Shown here one piece after another: positions 34,839 to 45,847 of a stretch of 64,000 nucleotides of DNA. Where the stretch lies: positions 992,001 through 1,056,000 of the forward strand of contig NZ_CP045925.1 in NCBI RefSeq assembly GCF_020541265.1, given 5' to 3'. Origin of the DNA: Profftia lariciata (GTDB taxonomy: Bacteria; Pseudomonadota; Gammaproteobacteria; Enterobacterales; Enterobacteriaceae). Both the position numbers and the translations under genes were made by a program. Every line of letters begins with the position of its first letter. Position 1 is the stretch's first letter. The notes under the pieces were generated by a model that did no database searches, was not told where the DNA came from, and saw only the letters and a program-made list of their open reading frames with translations.

Positions 34839-35378
34839 TTATTTATTATTATTTTTTAATGTATTATAATAAATGTATATTACACTTAATAACATATATA
34901 TAAGAGTTAGTGTAGTTAAACCAAATACTTTAAATGTAACCCAAACACTTTGCGTACTATATAACGCAATGTATGAATTAATAATTGCACAAACTATAAA
35001 AAATATAGCCCAAGCTTTATTTAGGCGATACCATATAGAATCAGATAAAGAAAATTTTATATTCAATAGATGTGGAATGAATGGTTTTTTAAAAACTTTT
35101 TGACTAATGATAAGAGCAAGAGCAAATATCATATACATAATAGTGACTTTCCATTTAATAAATAGATCATTATGGAATATTAATGTTAGTGTACAAGAAG
35201 TAGTCACCATGAAAAAAGTAATCAGCATTATTGGTTTTATTCGACCATATCTTATATACGTTATAAGTAAATCGATAGCTGTAGCAATAATTAATGCTCC
35301 CGAAGCATAGTAAATATCATAAATTTTATAACAAATAAAAAATACTACTAAAGGTAAAAAATATAAAATTTGTTTCAT
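34839..35378 (-). CDS. yciB: Inner-membrane septation/spanning protein YciB
   Basis: Polytopic inner-membrane protein of the YciB/IspZ (septation protein A) family, linked in E. coli to envelope synthesis and division. From the ATG at 35378 it has 179 residues, the same as E. coli, starting MKQILYFLPLVVFFICYKIYDIY. A Met four residues earlier (35390) is less supported: GGATAAG lies before the inner start. About five hydrophobic segments are visible. Conserved stretches are LIFHNDLFIKWKVT, NKAWAIFFIVCAIINSYIAL and WVTFKVFGLTTLTLIY. Confidence 0.94.
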   Translation of the reverse strand: MKQILYFLPLVVFFICYKIYDIYYASGALIIATAIDLLITYIRYGRIKPIMLITFFMVTTSCTLTLIFHNDLFIKWKVTIMYMIFALALIISQKVFKKPFIPHLLNIKFSLSDSIWYRLNKAWAIFFIVCAIINSYIALYSTQSVWVTFKVFGLTTLTLIYMLLSVIYIYYNTLKNNNK

Positions 35379-35602
35379 ATACTTATCCATAATTAGTTAA
35401 TTTATTTGTTATACTGCATTTGAAAATTATAACATATTGTAATTTTTATTTGCTGTATATTGTATATAAAGATATAATAAATATTATTATGTACTGTTTT
35501 TAGTAAATTTACTTACTTATATTAATTTACTATTAAAGATATAACTTAAGTGAATCATTCTGCCATTTAACATAAGAAGACGTACTTAATTTTATATTAA
35601 CA

Positions 35603-37672
35603 TTACTGTAATATAGAAATATCAGCAATTTGTAAAAATAAATTATGTAGATTATTTAATAATGTTAAACGATTTATACGTATTTTTTTATCATTATCCA
35701 TTATCATAACTTGATCAAAAAAAATATTAATAGGATCACATAATACTGTAAGCTCAGATAACGCTTCTTGATATAAACCTTGCATTAATAAAAACTCTAA
35801 TTTACCGCGTAGCACTAATAAATTTGTTACTAATGTAATTTCTGCTGATTTTTTTAATAAAGAGATGTTAATATTTTCATTAATAACTTCAGTAGATTTT
35901 TTTAGAATTTTAAAAATTCGCTTATTAGCGATAATTAATGATGCAGATTCAGGCAAATTAATAAAATTAGACACAGCTTTGATACGAGCATCACATTCAG
36001 TAAGTTTTGTTGGACGGCACGTTAATACTGATTGAATAATATCTATTCTATACCCTATATCTTTATACCAAGTATAACAACGGTTTAAAATAAAATCAAT
36101 GATATTATATATTATGTCAGTATTATTAATTTTTTGGCCGTATAATTTTGCAGACACTGTAGTCAGTATCATCAAATCTAACGGCAATCTTTTTTCAATA
36201 ATTATCCGTATAACACCTAGTGCTGCACGACGCAAAGCAAATGGATCTTTATCACCTTTTGGAGGTTGTCCGATATTAAAAATACCAACAATAGTATCTA
36301 TTTTATCAGCAATAGCAAGAGAACATGCAACTAAATCTTTTGGTAAAATATCGCCAGAATATCTAGGCATATATTGTTCATTAAGTGCAATAGCAACTTC
36401 TTCTGTCTCGCCATCGTAACGTGCATAATGCATGCCCATAATACCTTGAATATTAGTAAATTCAGTAACCATATGAGTTATTAAATCACATTTAGATAAT
36501 AATCCTGCTCTTTTTGCTAAATCGACATCAGCCCCTATATGTTTTGCAATCCAACCAGATAAAACTTTAAGACGATGAGATTTATCAAATAAGGTACCAA
36601 GTTCTTGCTGAAATAATACGTTTTTTAAACGTGGTAAAAGTTCTTCTAAACGTTGCTTGCGATCAATATTAAAGAAATATTCGGCATCTATTAAACGTGA
36701 ACGTATCACCTTTTCGTTACCAGAAATAATAGATTGTGGATTTTTAGACTCGATGTTAGTGACGAAGATAAAGTAAGGTAATAATTGACCTTTATTGTTG
36801 TAAATTGGAAAATATTTTTGATGATCTTTCATACTACACACCAAAGCTTCGGTAGGTATATTAAGAAATTTATCTTCAAATTTAGCAGTAAGTACTATTG
36901 GCCATTCAACAAGAGAAGTAACTTCCTCTAGAAGAGGATCACTGATATCTGCTATACCACCTATGTTCTTAGCTGATTGTTCGACATCATGTTTAATCAT
37001 TTCTTTACGCTTTTCATAATCGGCTATAACTTTACCCTGCTCCATAAGAATATTTGGATATTGATTAGCATGATTAATCATAAAATTCTGTGCACCCATA
37101 AAACGATGACCCCAAAGAACACGATCAGAATGTATTCCAAATATAGTTGCAGGAATTACTGTACTCCCAAATAATAAAGTCACTGTATGCACAGGACGTA
37201 CAAATGGAATATTATTACTACTCCAGCGCATTAACTTTGGAATATGTAGATTACTTAAAGCATTTATAATAAGTACTGGTATTAATTTTTCTACACTATA
37301 TCCTGCTTGAATAGAACTAAAAAATAAATATTTACTTTTACCAGATGTTATGTATTCAGCATGATTAACTTCAATACCACATTGTTTGGCCCAACTTTTA
37401 GCAGCTTTAGTTGGTCTTCCTAGTATATCAAATGCCTGAGAAATAGCTGGCCCACGTTTTTCAATTTTACGATCAGATTGAAATTTATGTAAAGAAGCAA
37501 CTTTTAATGCTAAACGACGCGGAGATGCATACCAAGTAACTACTCCATGTGCTAAATGCACATTATCAAGTTCAGCTATAAGATTAGATGCAAAAGATTC
37601 TGCAAGATATCGTAGTTTTTTAGGTGGTAATTCTTCGGTACCTATTTCTACAAGAAAATTTTCTTGAATCAT
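35603..37672 (-). CDS. glyS: Glycyl-tRNA synthetase, beta subunit
   Basis: Large subunit of the alpha2-beta2 bacterial GlyRS, needed for tRNA-Gly recognition and charging. The 689 residues equal the E. coli length. Signatures: FLVEIGTEELPPKKL at the N-terminus, VVTWYASPRRLAL, CSMKDHQKYFPIYNN, KDPFALRRAALGVIRI (HD-like central domain), and a C-terminal DALR-type anticodon domain ending FFDQVMIMDNDKKIRINRLTLLNNL. It starts 27 bases after the glyQ stop, in the usual glyQ-glyS order. The ribosome-binding site is weak, suggesting coupling to glyQ translation. Confidence 0.97.
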   Translation of the reverse strand: MIQENFLVEIGTEELPPKKLRYLAESFASNLIAELDNVHLAHGVVTWYASPRRLALKVASLHKFQSDRKIEKRGPAISQAFDILGRPTKAAKSWAKQCGIEVNHAEYITSGKSKYLFFSSIQAGYSVEKLIPVLIINALSNLHIPKLMRWSSNNIPFVRPVHTVTLLFGSTVIPATIFGIHSDRVLWGHRFMGAQNFMINHANQYPNILMEQGKVIADYEKRKEMIKHDVEQSAKNIGGIADISDPLLEEVTSLVEWPIVLTAKFEDKFLNIPTEALVCSMKDHQKYFPIYNNKGQLLPYFIFVTNIESKNPQSIISGNEKVIRSRLIDAEYFFNIDRKQRLEELLPRLKNVLFQQELGTLFDKSHRLKVLSGWIAKHIGADVDLAKRAGLLSKCDLITHMVTEFTNIQGIMGMHYARYDGETEEVAIALNEQYMPRYSGDILPKDLVACSLAIADKIDTIVGIFNIGQPPKGDKDPFALRRAALGVIRIIIEKRLPLDLMILTTVSAKLYGQKINNTDIIYNIIDFILNRCYTWYKDIGYRIDIIQSVLTCRPTKLTECDARIKAVSNFINLPESASLIIANKRIFKILKKSTEVINENINISLLKKSAEITLVTNLLVLRGKLEFLLMQGLYQEALSELTVLCDPINIFFDQVMIMDNDKKIRINRLTLLNNLHNLFLQIADISILQ

Positions 37673-37699
37673 AACTTTATTAAAAATATTCTGGTTAAG

Positions 37700-38617
37700 T
37701 TAAGTATTAATGTATTTTTTACACATTGGGAAGCCTAGTAACTGACGAGAAGCATAGTAAGCTGTAGATACTTTTTTAGTTAAGTTACGGATACGTAATA
37801 TGTAGTGCTGACGTTCAGTGCTAGAAATAGCCTTACGTGCATCAAGCATATTAAAACTATATGCAGCTTTTAAAATACACTCATAAGATGATAAAGGTAA
37901 GGGATTCTCTAAATATAATAATTTTTTAGCTTCTGCTTCATATTGTTTAAAAGAAAAAAATAAAAAATCAACATCGGCATGTTGAAAATTATAAGTGGAT
38001 TGTTCTATTTCGTTTTGATAGAATATATCACCGTAGGTCGTTATACCTAATACATTCTCACTCCATATTAAATCATAAACGTTATCTAATTTTTGAATAT
38101 ACATTGCTAAACGTTCTAGACCATAAGTAATTTCACCTGTAACAGGTTTACACGCTAAACAGCCAATTTGTTGAAAGTAAGTAAATTGTGTTACTTCCAT
38201 ACCATTTAACCATACTTCCCAACCTAATCCCCATGCACCTAATGTCGGATTTTCCCAGTTATCTTCAACAAAACGAATATCATATACCATGGGATCTAGG
38301 CCAATAAATCGCAAAGAACATAAATAAAGTTCCTGAATATTTTTTGGTGATGGTTTTATTGCAACCTGAAATTGATAATAATGTTGTAATCTATTTGGGT
38401 TATTACCATATCTTCCATCGGTTGGACGACGCGAAGGTTGAACATAGGCAATTGCCATAGGCTCTGGACCAATTGCTCGTAAACAGGTCATTGGATGTGA
38501 TGTACCCGCACCAACTACCATATCAATTGGTTGAATAATGGTACAACCTTGACTAGCCCAATAATGCTGTAGTTTAAATATTAATCCTTGAAAGGTTTTT
38601 GTATCTAAATAATGCAT
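37700..38617 (-). CDS. glyQ: Glycyl-tRNA synthetase, alpha subunit
   Basis: Catalytic class II subunit of GlyRS. From 38617 it has 305 residues (E. coli 303): MHYLDTKTFQGLIFKLQHYWASQGC aligns with the E. coli start. An in-frame ATG five codons upstream (38632) cannot be excluded, as neither has a clear ribosome-binding site. Motifs seen: QPSRRPTDGRYGNNPNRLQHYYQFQV, DIRFVEDNWENPTLGAWGLGWEVW, VTGEITYGLERLAMYIQ, and the C-terminal YYASRQLLGFPMCKK. It forms an operon with glyS. Confidence 0.97.
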   Translation of the reverse strand: MHYLDTKTFQGLIFKLQHYWASQGCTIIQPIDMVVGAGTSHPMTCLRAIGPEPMAIAYVQPSRRPTDGRYGNNPNRLQHYYQFQVAIKPSPKNIQELYLCSLRFIGLDPMVYDIRFVEDNWENPTLGAWGLGWEVWLNGMEVTQFTYFQQIGCLACKPVTGEITYGLERLAMYIQKLDNVYDLIWSENVLGITTYGDIFYQNEIEQSTYNFQHADVDFLFFSFKQYEAEAKKLLYLENPLPLSSYECILKAAYSFNMLDARKAISSTERQHYILRIRNLTKKVSTAYYASRQLLGFPMCKKYINT

Positions 38618-39988
38618 ATTAGATGAATTCATAATAAAATAAGTAAATTTAATATACTCTTTTTTTTTGAAGAATGTAAGTATTTTTTAAGATGCTTTTA
38701 TTATTAAAGATGTATAACATATAAATATAATATTATACTTATATATATTTAAATATATATAAGATATAATTTAAAATTATCAATTTATATAAACAACATG
38801 TGTTTCTTAAAAAGAGAGTATGTAGTATTTGTATATTGATATATATCTGAGTAGTATAAAAACGTAAATAGTAGTAATAAATAATAATGTATATTAATAT
38901 TTATTTTATTTGTAAAAATCTTTTTAAAAGATTGACAGATAACTTATTAATATTTATTACATAATAAACATTATAATTATTATGAATATATTATTACTAT
39001 TATTAGTATTTATTTTGATATATTAAGGATTAATAAAAATAATTTATATAATTAGTACTTAAAATAATAATGTTGTTTTAGTATACTATAAAAAACAATT
39101 AATTATATATAATAACGTAATATATATAAAAATATTATAGATAAACTCAATGATACAATAATATAATAAAAAAATAAATTATTAGTTTGTATTATAATAA
39201 ATAATATTATTATAAATTTTAATAATTAATATAGTAATATATATAAAGGTTCTATAATGTTTATACAAAAAATTAAATTTTTATAGGATATTCTGTATTT
39301 AGCAAAATTTATACTTACAGAAATTAAATTATTAATTGATTTACGGATATAAAAAATAATTAATATTATAAAATAGTAAAAACTACATAGAGTAAATAAT
39401 AGATTTTCATAGTATATGCTATATTTTATATCTAAAATTATTAATATAAAAATATTTTTTTTAATAAGCAATCAAAGATATATTTAAAAAATTCAATAGT
39501 TATAGTATTAAAACATATAAATCATATATAACATACATATTTTATAGTAAAAAGATAACGTTAATATTATTATTGATCTTTTATCCTGTTTCTAATAGGA
39601 GATATATAAATATACATTTTTTAATAATTTTTTTATAAAAAATTTATATTATATTTAATGTATGTCGACTATTAGTATAATAATAATAAATATATGATAT
39701 AAAATATATTTAATCTAAATTAGATACATACTTTACTTTTATATTTACAAGTCATGATAAATATATTTATACAATTTTATTAAAATTAATATAAGCATAA
39801 AACTATATATAATCTGACTCATAGTAATGATTTATTTAAAAATCTATATATTAAAACAAATATAATACATTTTATATATATCATTGATATAATAACTTTT
39901 ATACATACTAATCATTTATATGTTTTATATAAGCTTGCTAACATTATATACAATATAATCTTATTATTTATAAAATATTTTATAGAGA
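38618..39988. other. Intergenic desert queF-glyQ
   Basis: 1.4 kb, AT-rich. A TTGACA at 38933 on the plus strand is followed after 17 bases by TATTAC, a promoter-like pair, but no plus-strand gene follows. A low-complexity minus-strand frame at 39226-39471 is judged not to be a gene. Confidence 0.45.
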
Positions 39989-40834
39989 TTACTGACGCAC
40001 TAAACGATCTTTTAATGCAATAAATGTTGTATTTGCACGCCACGGATTAATATCTAAACCTCCACGACGAGTATAGCGAGCATAAACACTTAAAGTTTTA
40101 GGATTACAGAAATGTTGAATATCACAGAATATTCTTTCAACACATTGCTCATGAAATGCATTATATTGACGAAATGAAATTAGATAACGTAACAAGTTTG
40201 TATGATTAATTTTTGGGCCATAATATTTAATTATTACAGAACCCCAATCGGGTTGACAAGTAATTGGGCAATTAGATTTCAATAAATGGCTAATTAAGGT
40301 TTTTGAAACAATATTGTTTTTATCAGCTGAATTTTTAAGTAATTCAGAATTAAATTCGTAATCAGTAATTTCAATGGATTGTTGATCTATACATTGACCA
40401 TGCAATACTGCAATAGATTGTCTTTTAAGATTATGTAAAGGAATTAATTGTACAAGAACATCACCATGAGCACAATATGCTAAATCGTGCTGTATAGTAT
40501 TTTGTACTGTATTCCAATTAGAAAATTTTGTTTGATTAAAACTATTTAGATACAGTTTAAAGCTTTTTGACTCAATGAGATTATCACTAAAAGCATCCAA
40601 TTCAACATATGCAATAGCTACCTGTGGTAATCCTTTAGGATTAAGCCATCCAAGCTCATACAATGTCCATAGGTCTTTACCATATAAAAAAGGAATATCT
40701 GAATAACATTTTAATAATTTACGATGAATACTGCGAGGCACTGGTTGTAACAAGGTTTTATCGTATTGATCATAATACGTAGTTTTTTTCCCAAGGGTTA
40801 AGGACATAATGGTTGGATGATTTTTATATAGCAT
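39989..40834 (-). CDS. queF: NADPH-dependent 7-cyano-7-deazaguanine reductase
   Basis: Reduces preQ0 to preQ1 for queuosine synthesis, a modification at the wobble position of GUN-anticodon tRNAs. From the ATG at 40834 the protein has 281 residues (E. coli 282). The open frame can extend to a TTG at 40855, without support. The catalytic Cys and the proton-donor Asp are in SHLLKSNCPITCQPDWGS. The NADPH-binding motif is ESKSFKLYLNSFNQ, and the C-terminal FHEQCVERIF and YARYTRRGGLDINPWR are conserved. It is a bimodular (YqeK/E. coli-type) T-fold enzyme. Keeping this step in such a reduced genome implies that either preQ0 synthesis or preQ0 import survives. Confidence 0.96.
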   Translation of the reverse strand: MLYKNHPTIMSLTLGKKTTYYDQYDKTLLQPVPRSIHRKLLKCYSDIPFLYGKDLWTLYELGWLNPKGLPQVAIAYVELDAFSDNLIESKSFKLYLNSFNQTKFSNWNTVQNTIQHDLAYCAHGDVLVQLIPLHNLKRQSIAVLHGQCIDQQSIEITDYEFNSELLKNSADKNNIVSKTLISHLLKSNCPITCQPDWGSVIIKYYGPKINHTNLLRYLISFRQYNAFHEQCVERIFCDIQHFCNPKTLSVYARYTRRGGLDINPWRANTTFIALKDRLVRQ

Positions 40835-42686
40835 AATACATAGCCCATATTTCAATAAGAAGGTTATAAATGAATAAATACTATATAGATTTAAATATTA
40901 TTTATAATTAATATGATTAAAAAAATTATTAGTAATTAGAAAAATAAATTTACAAGTAATTATAAAACTATATTAGTTATACAAAATATATATTGTTATT
41001 TTTTTACAAAAAAAATTCAATGTATTCATTAAGTACAGAAAACATAAAAAATTTATTAAAAAATCTCTTCTTAAAGATAATTGATAACTAAAAAATAATT
41101 AACTCAATATAATAATATCCTTAATATTAAAAAATAAAAATTATTTTAATTATTGAGATCAAGTAATATTTTTAGTTATAACTATTTGTAGTCTATATAT
41201 AAAAATATTATATATAGATATATATTCATGAAATCAGAGTATCAATCTGATATCATTGATATTTTATAAAAACAAATCATACATTAATTATTAATTTTGA
41301 TAAAAAATGTATTATATATAAAATTTAGTAATAATTTTTTATATAAAAATCTTATATATTAGCGTATTTCTAATATTTATTTAAAATAATATAATTTTTT
41401 CATTATTATTGTATATAATATACTAAAATAATTTAATATTAAAAAATATATTGCTTATATTATACAATTAAAAAAATATTTAAATAAATAATAGTTATAT
41501 TTACATAGATATATATTATTATATATTTACATAAGAAAATTACATAAGAAAATTTTTTATATATTATAATATTTTTGCTCAATTAATATTGACTTTCAAT
41601 ATCATTGAGAAAAAATATGTATATTTAAGGTATATTAAGTAATTATAGTACATTCTATAATTTATTACTAAATAATTTAATATATTATTGATTATCGTAT
41701 ATTATAAATAATTTTATATATAAAATATTAGAAATATTTTGCTTATCATTATCGATATGTCTGTTAAGAAATAAAGTAATTAATATTAATGCAAAAAAAT
41801 CGTAATTATATCATAAGTTGTTGTAAACAATAATCTTATATTAATCTTAATATTATATAAATACAAATCATTTAAGTATAAAAAATATATTTTTATATTA
41901 TTTATATAATTTTTTGTATAAAATTTAGTGAAATATAAATATTGATTTATAATCAACAATTAATAATTTAAATTACTATAAATAAAATAACATTACTAAA
42001 TATAAAAAAATAAAAATTATTAAAATATCTGTGGTACTAAAATCTAGCGCGTAGCATAGACATTACTTTAGTAAAGTATTGTTTTAATAAAATCAATAAT
42101 TTTATACTTATCATTAATCAAAATTTATGTTAAATATGATATAATTAATTTTACATATTATTAAATGAACGTACTTAACTGTGATATCAACTATTATATT
42201 CTTGATAAAACAGACAATATATTTTTATTATATTAATAAAATTACTATAAATTATCTAAAGATAATTTGTAAAATATTAGGATAAAGTATGTAACATGAT
42301 TATTAAAATAATTAATAAAAATATTAATATATCAGCAATAATATATGAATATTTTTATTTTAATTTATGTGCATTTGATTTCGTAATAAACAAAATAAAT
42401 ACTTGTTATTAGATGCATATTAAGATATAATAATAAAATTATTAAAATACAATAATCTTGAATTAAATATTTTATGTAAATAAGTTGCTTATAATAAAGC
42501 ATGTATTTTATACAGCAGACAATTACAATGTATTAAGTACTTAATTTTAGTAATAACTATATAATATCTACAATACATAACAGATGAATATTATCATAAT
42601 AAACATTATAATAGTTTTATTAATAACTATTATATTATTATTGAATAATAATCAATATTGCTTAATACTTAACTATCGATAAATAT
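40835..42686. other. Intergenic desert lolE-queF
   Basis: 1.85 kb of AT-rich sequence. It has a 13-base tandem duplication (TTACATAAGAAAA twice, 41527-41552) and a short less AT-rich patch at 42030-42065 containing GCGCGTAGC. Neither can be assigned. Confidence 0.5.
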
Positions 42687-43937
42687 TTATCTACTTCCAT
42701 TAAGAATACGTGTAGGCTCAATGTTAATAGCACGTTTTACTGGATACCAGCTAGCTATTAAACTAAGAATTATAGCAGTAGTAAATACTATTACTACATC
42801 AATATATTGTAATTCAGTAGGTAAAAAATCAATAGGATATATATTATTAGATAATAAACGATAACCAATTATTTTTTCGATAATTTTATAAATATTAGTA
42901 AGTTTTAATGATACTATTACCCCGATACTAATACCGCATAAACTACCAATTAATCCAGTTAGTAGTCCATACCAAATAAAAATAGCAATAATTAATTTAT
43001 TTTGTGCACCCATAGTTTTTAACATAGCGATATTGCTATTATTATTTTTTACTGCCATTATAAGTATAGACATAATATTAAAACAAGCCACGCAAATCAC
43101 TAGTATCATGACAATATATATAATAACTCTAATCATCTGTATATCATGAAACATATATATATAACTATCTTGCCAACTGCGACCATAAATGTAATCTTTA
43201 AGATCTTGACTGATATTACGTATTAACTTGTTAGCTTGAAAAGCATTATGTACTTTTATGCTAATGCCAGTAATGCTATTACCTAAATTATTATATTTTT
43301 GTGCATCTGCTAAAGGTATTATAACTAAACTATGATCTAGCATACAAGTAAGTTGCACAATACCACTCACATGTAAAAGAATTTTTTGAGTTTTTAATAA
43401 ATTCATCTGTGTAGTATTTTTTGATATTATTACGGTAATCCAATCTCCTTCTTTAACATGTAATGACATTGCAATACCTCTGCCTAAAATAACTTGTTGT
43501 TCTCCTGCTTTAAATTTTCTCCAAATATCATTGCGTACATATTGCGATAACGAGGTTACAAAATATTCTTGTTCTGGATTAATTCCACGTAATTGTGCGG
43601 CAACTATTTGTTTTCCATTTTCAAGAAGACCAGTAAATTCAATATAAGGTGATACTGCAACAATACCTTGTTTTTTTTTTACAAAATTTAATATTTTTTG
43701 CCAATTATTAAATGGCTGTTTAATTGAGTAAATCTCTCCATTAGGAACTAATGAAATAATACGTTGTTTTAATTCTCTTTCAAAGCCATTTATTGCACTT
43801 AAACCGACGATAAATACCGCTACACTTAATGCTATGCTTATGATAGACATTAAAGAAACAAAAGAAACAATACTACCACGGTTACGCCCACGGCTAAATC
43901 GTAATCCAATAAATAAAGATAATGGTGGAAAAAACAT
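42687..43937 (-). CDS. lolE: Lipoprotein-releasing ABC transporter permease LolE
   Basis: One of the two membrane subunits of LolCDE, which extracts mature lipoproteins from the inner membrane and passes them to LolA. It has 416 residues (E. coli 414). The order is N-terminal LSLFIGLRFSRGRNRG, first membrane helix (about 25-48), a large periplasmic MacB-like domain, then three C-terminal helices (about 267-300, 317-345, 376-395). The end reads SWYPVKRAINIEPTRILNG. It starts 19 bases after the lolD stop and is the third gene of lolC-lolD-lolE. GAGA lies before the ATG. Confidence 0.95.
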   Translation of the reverse strand: MFFPPLSLFIGLRFSRGRNRGSIVSFVSLMSIISIALSVAVFIVGLSAINGFERELKQRIISLVPNGEIYSIKQPFNNWQKILNFVKKKQGIVAVSPYIEFTGLLENGKQIVAAQLRGINPEQEYFVTSLSQYVRNDIWRKFKAGEQQVILGRGIAMSLHVKEGDWITVIISKNTTQMNLLKTQKILLHVSGIVQLTCMLDHSLVIIPLADAQKYNNLGNSITGISIKVHNAFQANKLIRNISQDLKDYIYGRSWQDSYIYMFHDIQMIRVIIYIVMILVICVACFNIMSILIMAVKNNNSNIAMLKTMGAQNKLIIAIFIWYGLLTGLIGSLCGISIGVIVSLKLTNIYKIIEKIIGYRLLSNNIYPIDFLPTELQYIDVVIVFTTAIILSLIASWYPVKRAINIEPTRILNGSR

Positions 43938-43956
43938 TACTGTATTCTCAATAAAG

Positions 43957-44655
43957 TTATATTTTATTTAAATGACCATTACACATTTCAAATTGACAGT
44001 CTAGGCTATTAGCTAAAGATATATCGTGCGTAACTAATAAAAAAGCAGTTCCATGACTTTTATTAAGTTTACTGATAAGCTCTAAAATCTTACTGGCATT
44101 ATAAGTATCCAAGTTACCGGTAGGTTCATCAGCTAAAACTAATGAAGGATCATGTACTAAAGCACGAGCAATAGCTACACGCTGTCTTTCACCACCAGAA
44201 AGTTGAGAAGGTCTATGATTTTTGCGATTGGATAAACCTACATCATGTAACATATTGATTGCTTTTATTTTTGAATAATTACTACTTCTACCTCCAATCA
44301 ATAAAGGCATCATAACATTTTCTAATGCGCTAAAATCTAGTAATAAATGATGAAATTGATAAATAAATCCGAGTTCACGATTACGTAATTTTGCTTTATC
44401 GGTCTCAGACATATTGTTTAATAATTTACCTTTAAAAAATATATCTCCAGATGTTGGTATATCCAGGCCACCCAGAAGATGTAATAGAGTACTTTTACCA
44501 GAACCAGAGTGCCCTGTAATAGCTATCATTTCGTTTAGTTTTATGTCAAAAGTAATATTATGAAATACATTTGTGTATACTAATCCTTCAGGATAAGTTT
44601 TGCATAAATTTTTACATTTTAATACTTCTATATCAGAAGATACACAATTAATCAT
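43957..44655 (-). CDS. lolD: Lipoprotein-releasing ABC transporter ATPase LolD
   Basis: ATP-hydrolysing subunit of LolCDE. I choose the ATG at 44655 (232 residues, E. coli 233) because GAGG lies 9 bases upstream and the start overlaps the lolC end as ATGATTAA, the usual sign of translational coupling. The open frame extends five codons further to 44670. Walker A is GHSGSGKSTLL, the ABC signature is LSGGERQRVAIARAL, Walker B is LVLADEPTGNLD and the switch His is in LVTHD. The Lol-specific FIYQFHHLLLDFSALENV Q-loop region is intact. Confidence 0.97.
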   Translation of the reverse strand: MINCVSSDIEVLKCKNLCKTYPEGLVYTNVFHNITFDIKLNEMIAITGHSGSGKSTLLHLLGGLDIPTSGDIFFKGKLLNNMSETDKAKLRNRELGFIYQFHHLLLDFSALENVMMPLLIGGRSSNYSKIKAINMLHDVGLSNRKNHRPSQLSGGERQRVAIARALVHDPSLVLADEPTGNLDTYNASKILELISKLNKSHGTAFLLVTHDISLANSLDCQFEMCNGHLNKI

Positions 44656-45847
44656 AACGTAACGCCTCAACAGGATTTACCTTAGTTGCTCTCCAAGATG
44701 GATATAACGTAGAAAGTATTGCTAATATTATTGTTATAATAATAATTATTATAACTTGTGAAATATGAATATTAACTGGCAAATTGCTATCGATTAATAT
44801 TTTGTTTAAACCAGGAATCAAATTAATCTGGCTTGCACACAATATGCCAAGTATAGAGCCTAATAATGCTCCTATAATTCCTGTACTAGCACCTTGTATT
44901 ATAAATACAGACATAATTTGTGATTTTGTTAAACCTTGAGTCTGTAAAATAGCAATTTCATTCTTTTTTTCCATTACTAATAAACTGAGAGATATCATGA
45001 TATTAAACACAGCAATATCAATAATAAAACTCACAAGTAATCCAATTATATTTTTTTCCATTTGTACAGCTTGAAAAAGTTCTCCTTTGTATTCTCGCCA
45101 GTCTTTCCATACTAAACCCTGCTTTAATGGTTGACGTACTAATCTATCAATATCTAATGGTTTATCCATATAGATTCTCCAACCAGTAATATTACCTAGT
45201 GGATAAAGAGTTAAACGAGAAGCATCTTGTTGGTTGATTAATAATTGATATTGATCTACTTCGCTATTAGCAAAAAATGTACCTATAACATTAAATAATC
45301 GCTGACTAGGCATGCGTCCTATTATAGTTATATAGCTAGCACTAGGTGCTATAATACGTAATTTTTCACCATTCTTAACTCCTAGTTGTAATGCTAGTTG
45401 ATAACCCAAAATAACATTGTATTTATTAGGTTGTAATGCCTGCAAACAAGAACCGTTTAAATAAGGAGAAAGAGGATCTTTTTCATATGGATTGATTCCC
45501 AGCATAACACCTATAGCTACGCTATGAGTGCTTTGTAGTACTACTTTGCAACTAGTAAGAGACGTAACATTATTTACACCAGATAAATTTTTAATACTTA
45601 TAGCAGATAGTTTTTTAGGATTTATAGATCCTTTTATCGATGTTACTAATGCTTGCGGCATAAATCCAAGAATATTATTTTCCAAGTTCTTTTCGAAACC
45701 ATTCATTACAGAAAGAACAGTAATTAGTGCCATAACACCTAATGTAATGCCTATAGTTGCAAGCAAAGAAACGAATCGACTAAAACGGTCTATACTGCGT
45801 CCACATATATATCGCAGACCAATAAATAATACGACAGGTTGATGCAT
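44648..45847 (-). CDS. lolC: Lipoprotein-releasing ABC transporter permease LolC
   Basis: Membrane subunit of LolCDE that recruits LolA through its periplasmic hook. The 399 residues equal the E. coli length. It starts MHQPVVLFIGLRYICGR and ends SWRATKVNPVEALRYD. The periplasmic segment retains RMPSQRLFNVIGTF, the region that forms the LolA-binding hook in E. coli. Four membrane segments are expected: one near residues 20-50 and three in the last third. It is the first gene of the operon; no obvious ribosome-binding site or promoter is seen upstream. LolC and LolE are both kept here, whereas some reduced genomes have a single LolF. Confidence 0.96.
   Translation of the reverse strand: MHQPVVLFIGLRYICGRSIDRFSRFVSLLATIGITLGVMALITVLSVMNGFEKNLENNILGFMPQALVTSIKGSINPKKLSAISIKNLSGVNNVTSLTSCKVVLQSTHSVAIGVMLGINPYEKDPLSPYLNGSCLQALQPNKYNVILGYQLALQLGVKNGEKLRIIAPSASYITIIGRMPSQRLFNVIGTFFANSEVDQYQLLINQQDASRLTLYPLGNITGWRIYMDKPLDIDRLVRQPLKQGLVWKDWREYKGELFQAVQMEKNIIGLLVSFIIDIAVFNIMISLSLLVMEKKNEIAILQTQGLTKSQIMSVFIIQGASTGIIGALLGSILGILCASQINLIPGLNKILIDSNLPVNIHISQVIIIIIITIILAILSTLYPSWRATKVNPVEALRYD

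Noticed and set aside
35528..37174. Plus-strand frames inside glyS (for example 36099-36419)
   Set aside because: Antisense shadows of the strongly conserved glyS coding sequence.
39226..39471. 81-codon minus-strand frame
   Set aside because: Low-complexity hydrophobic translation with an AT-only upstream region; no family resemblance.
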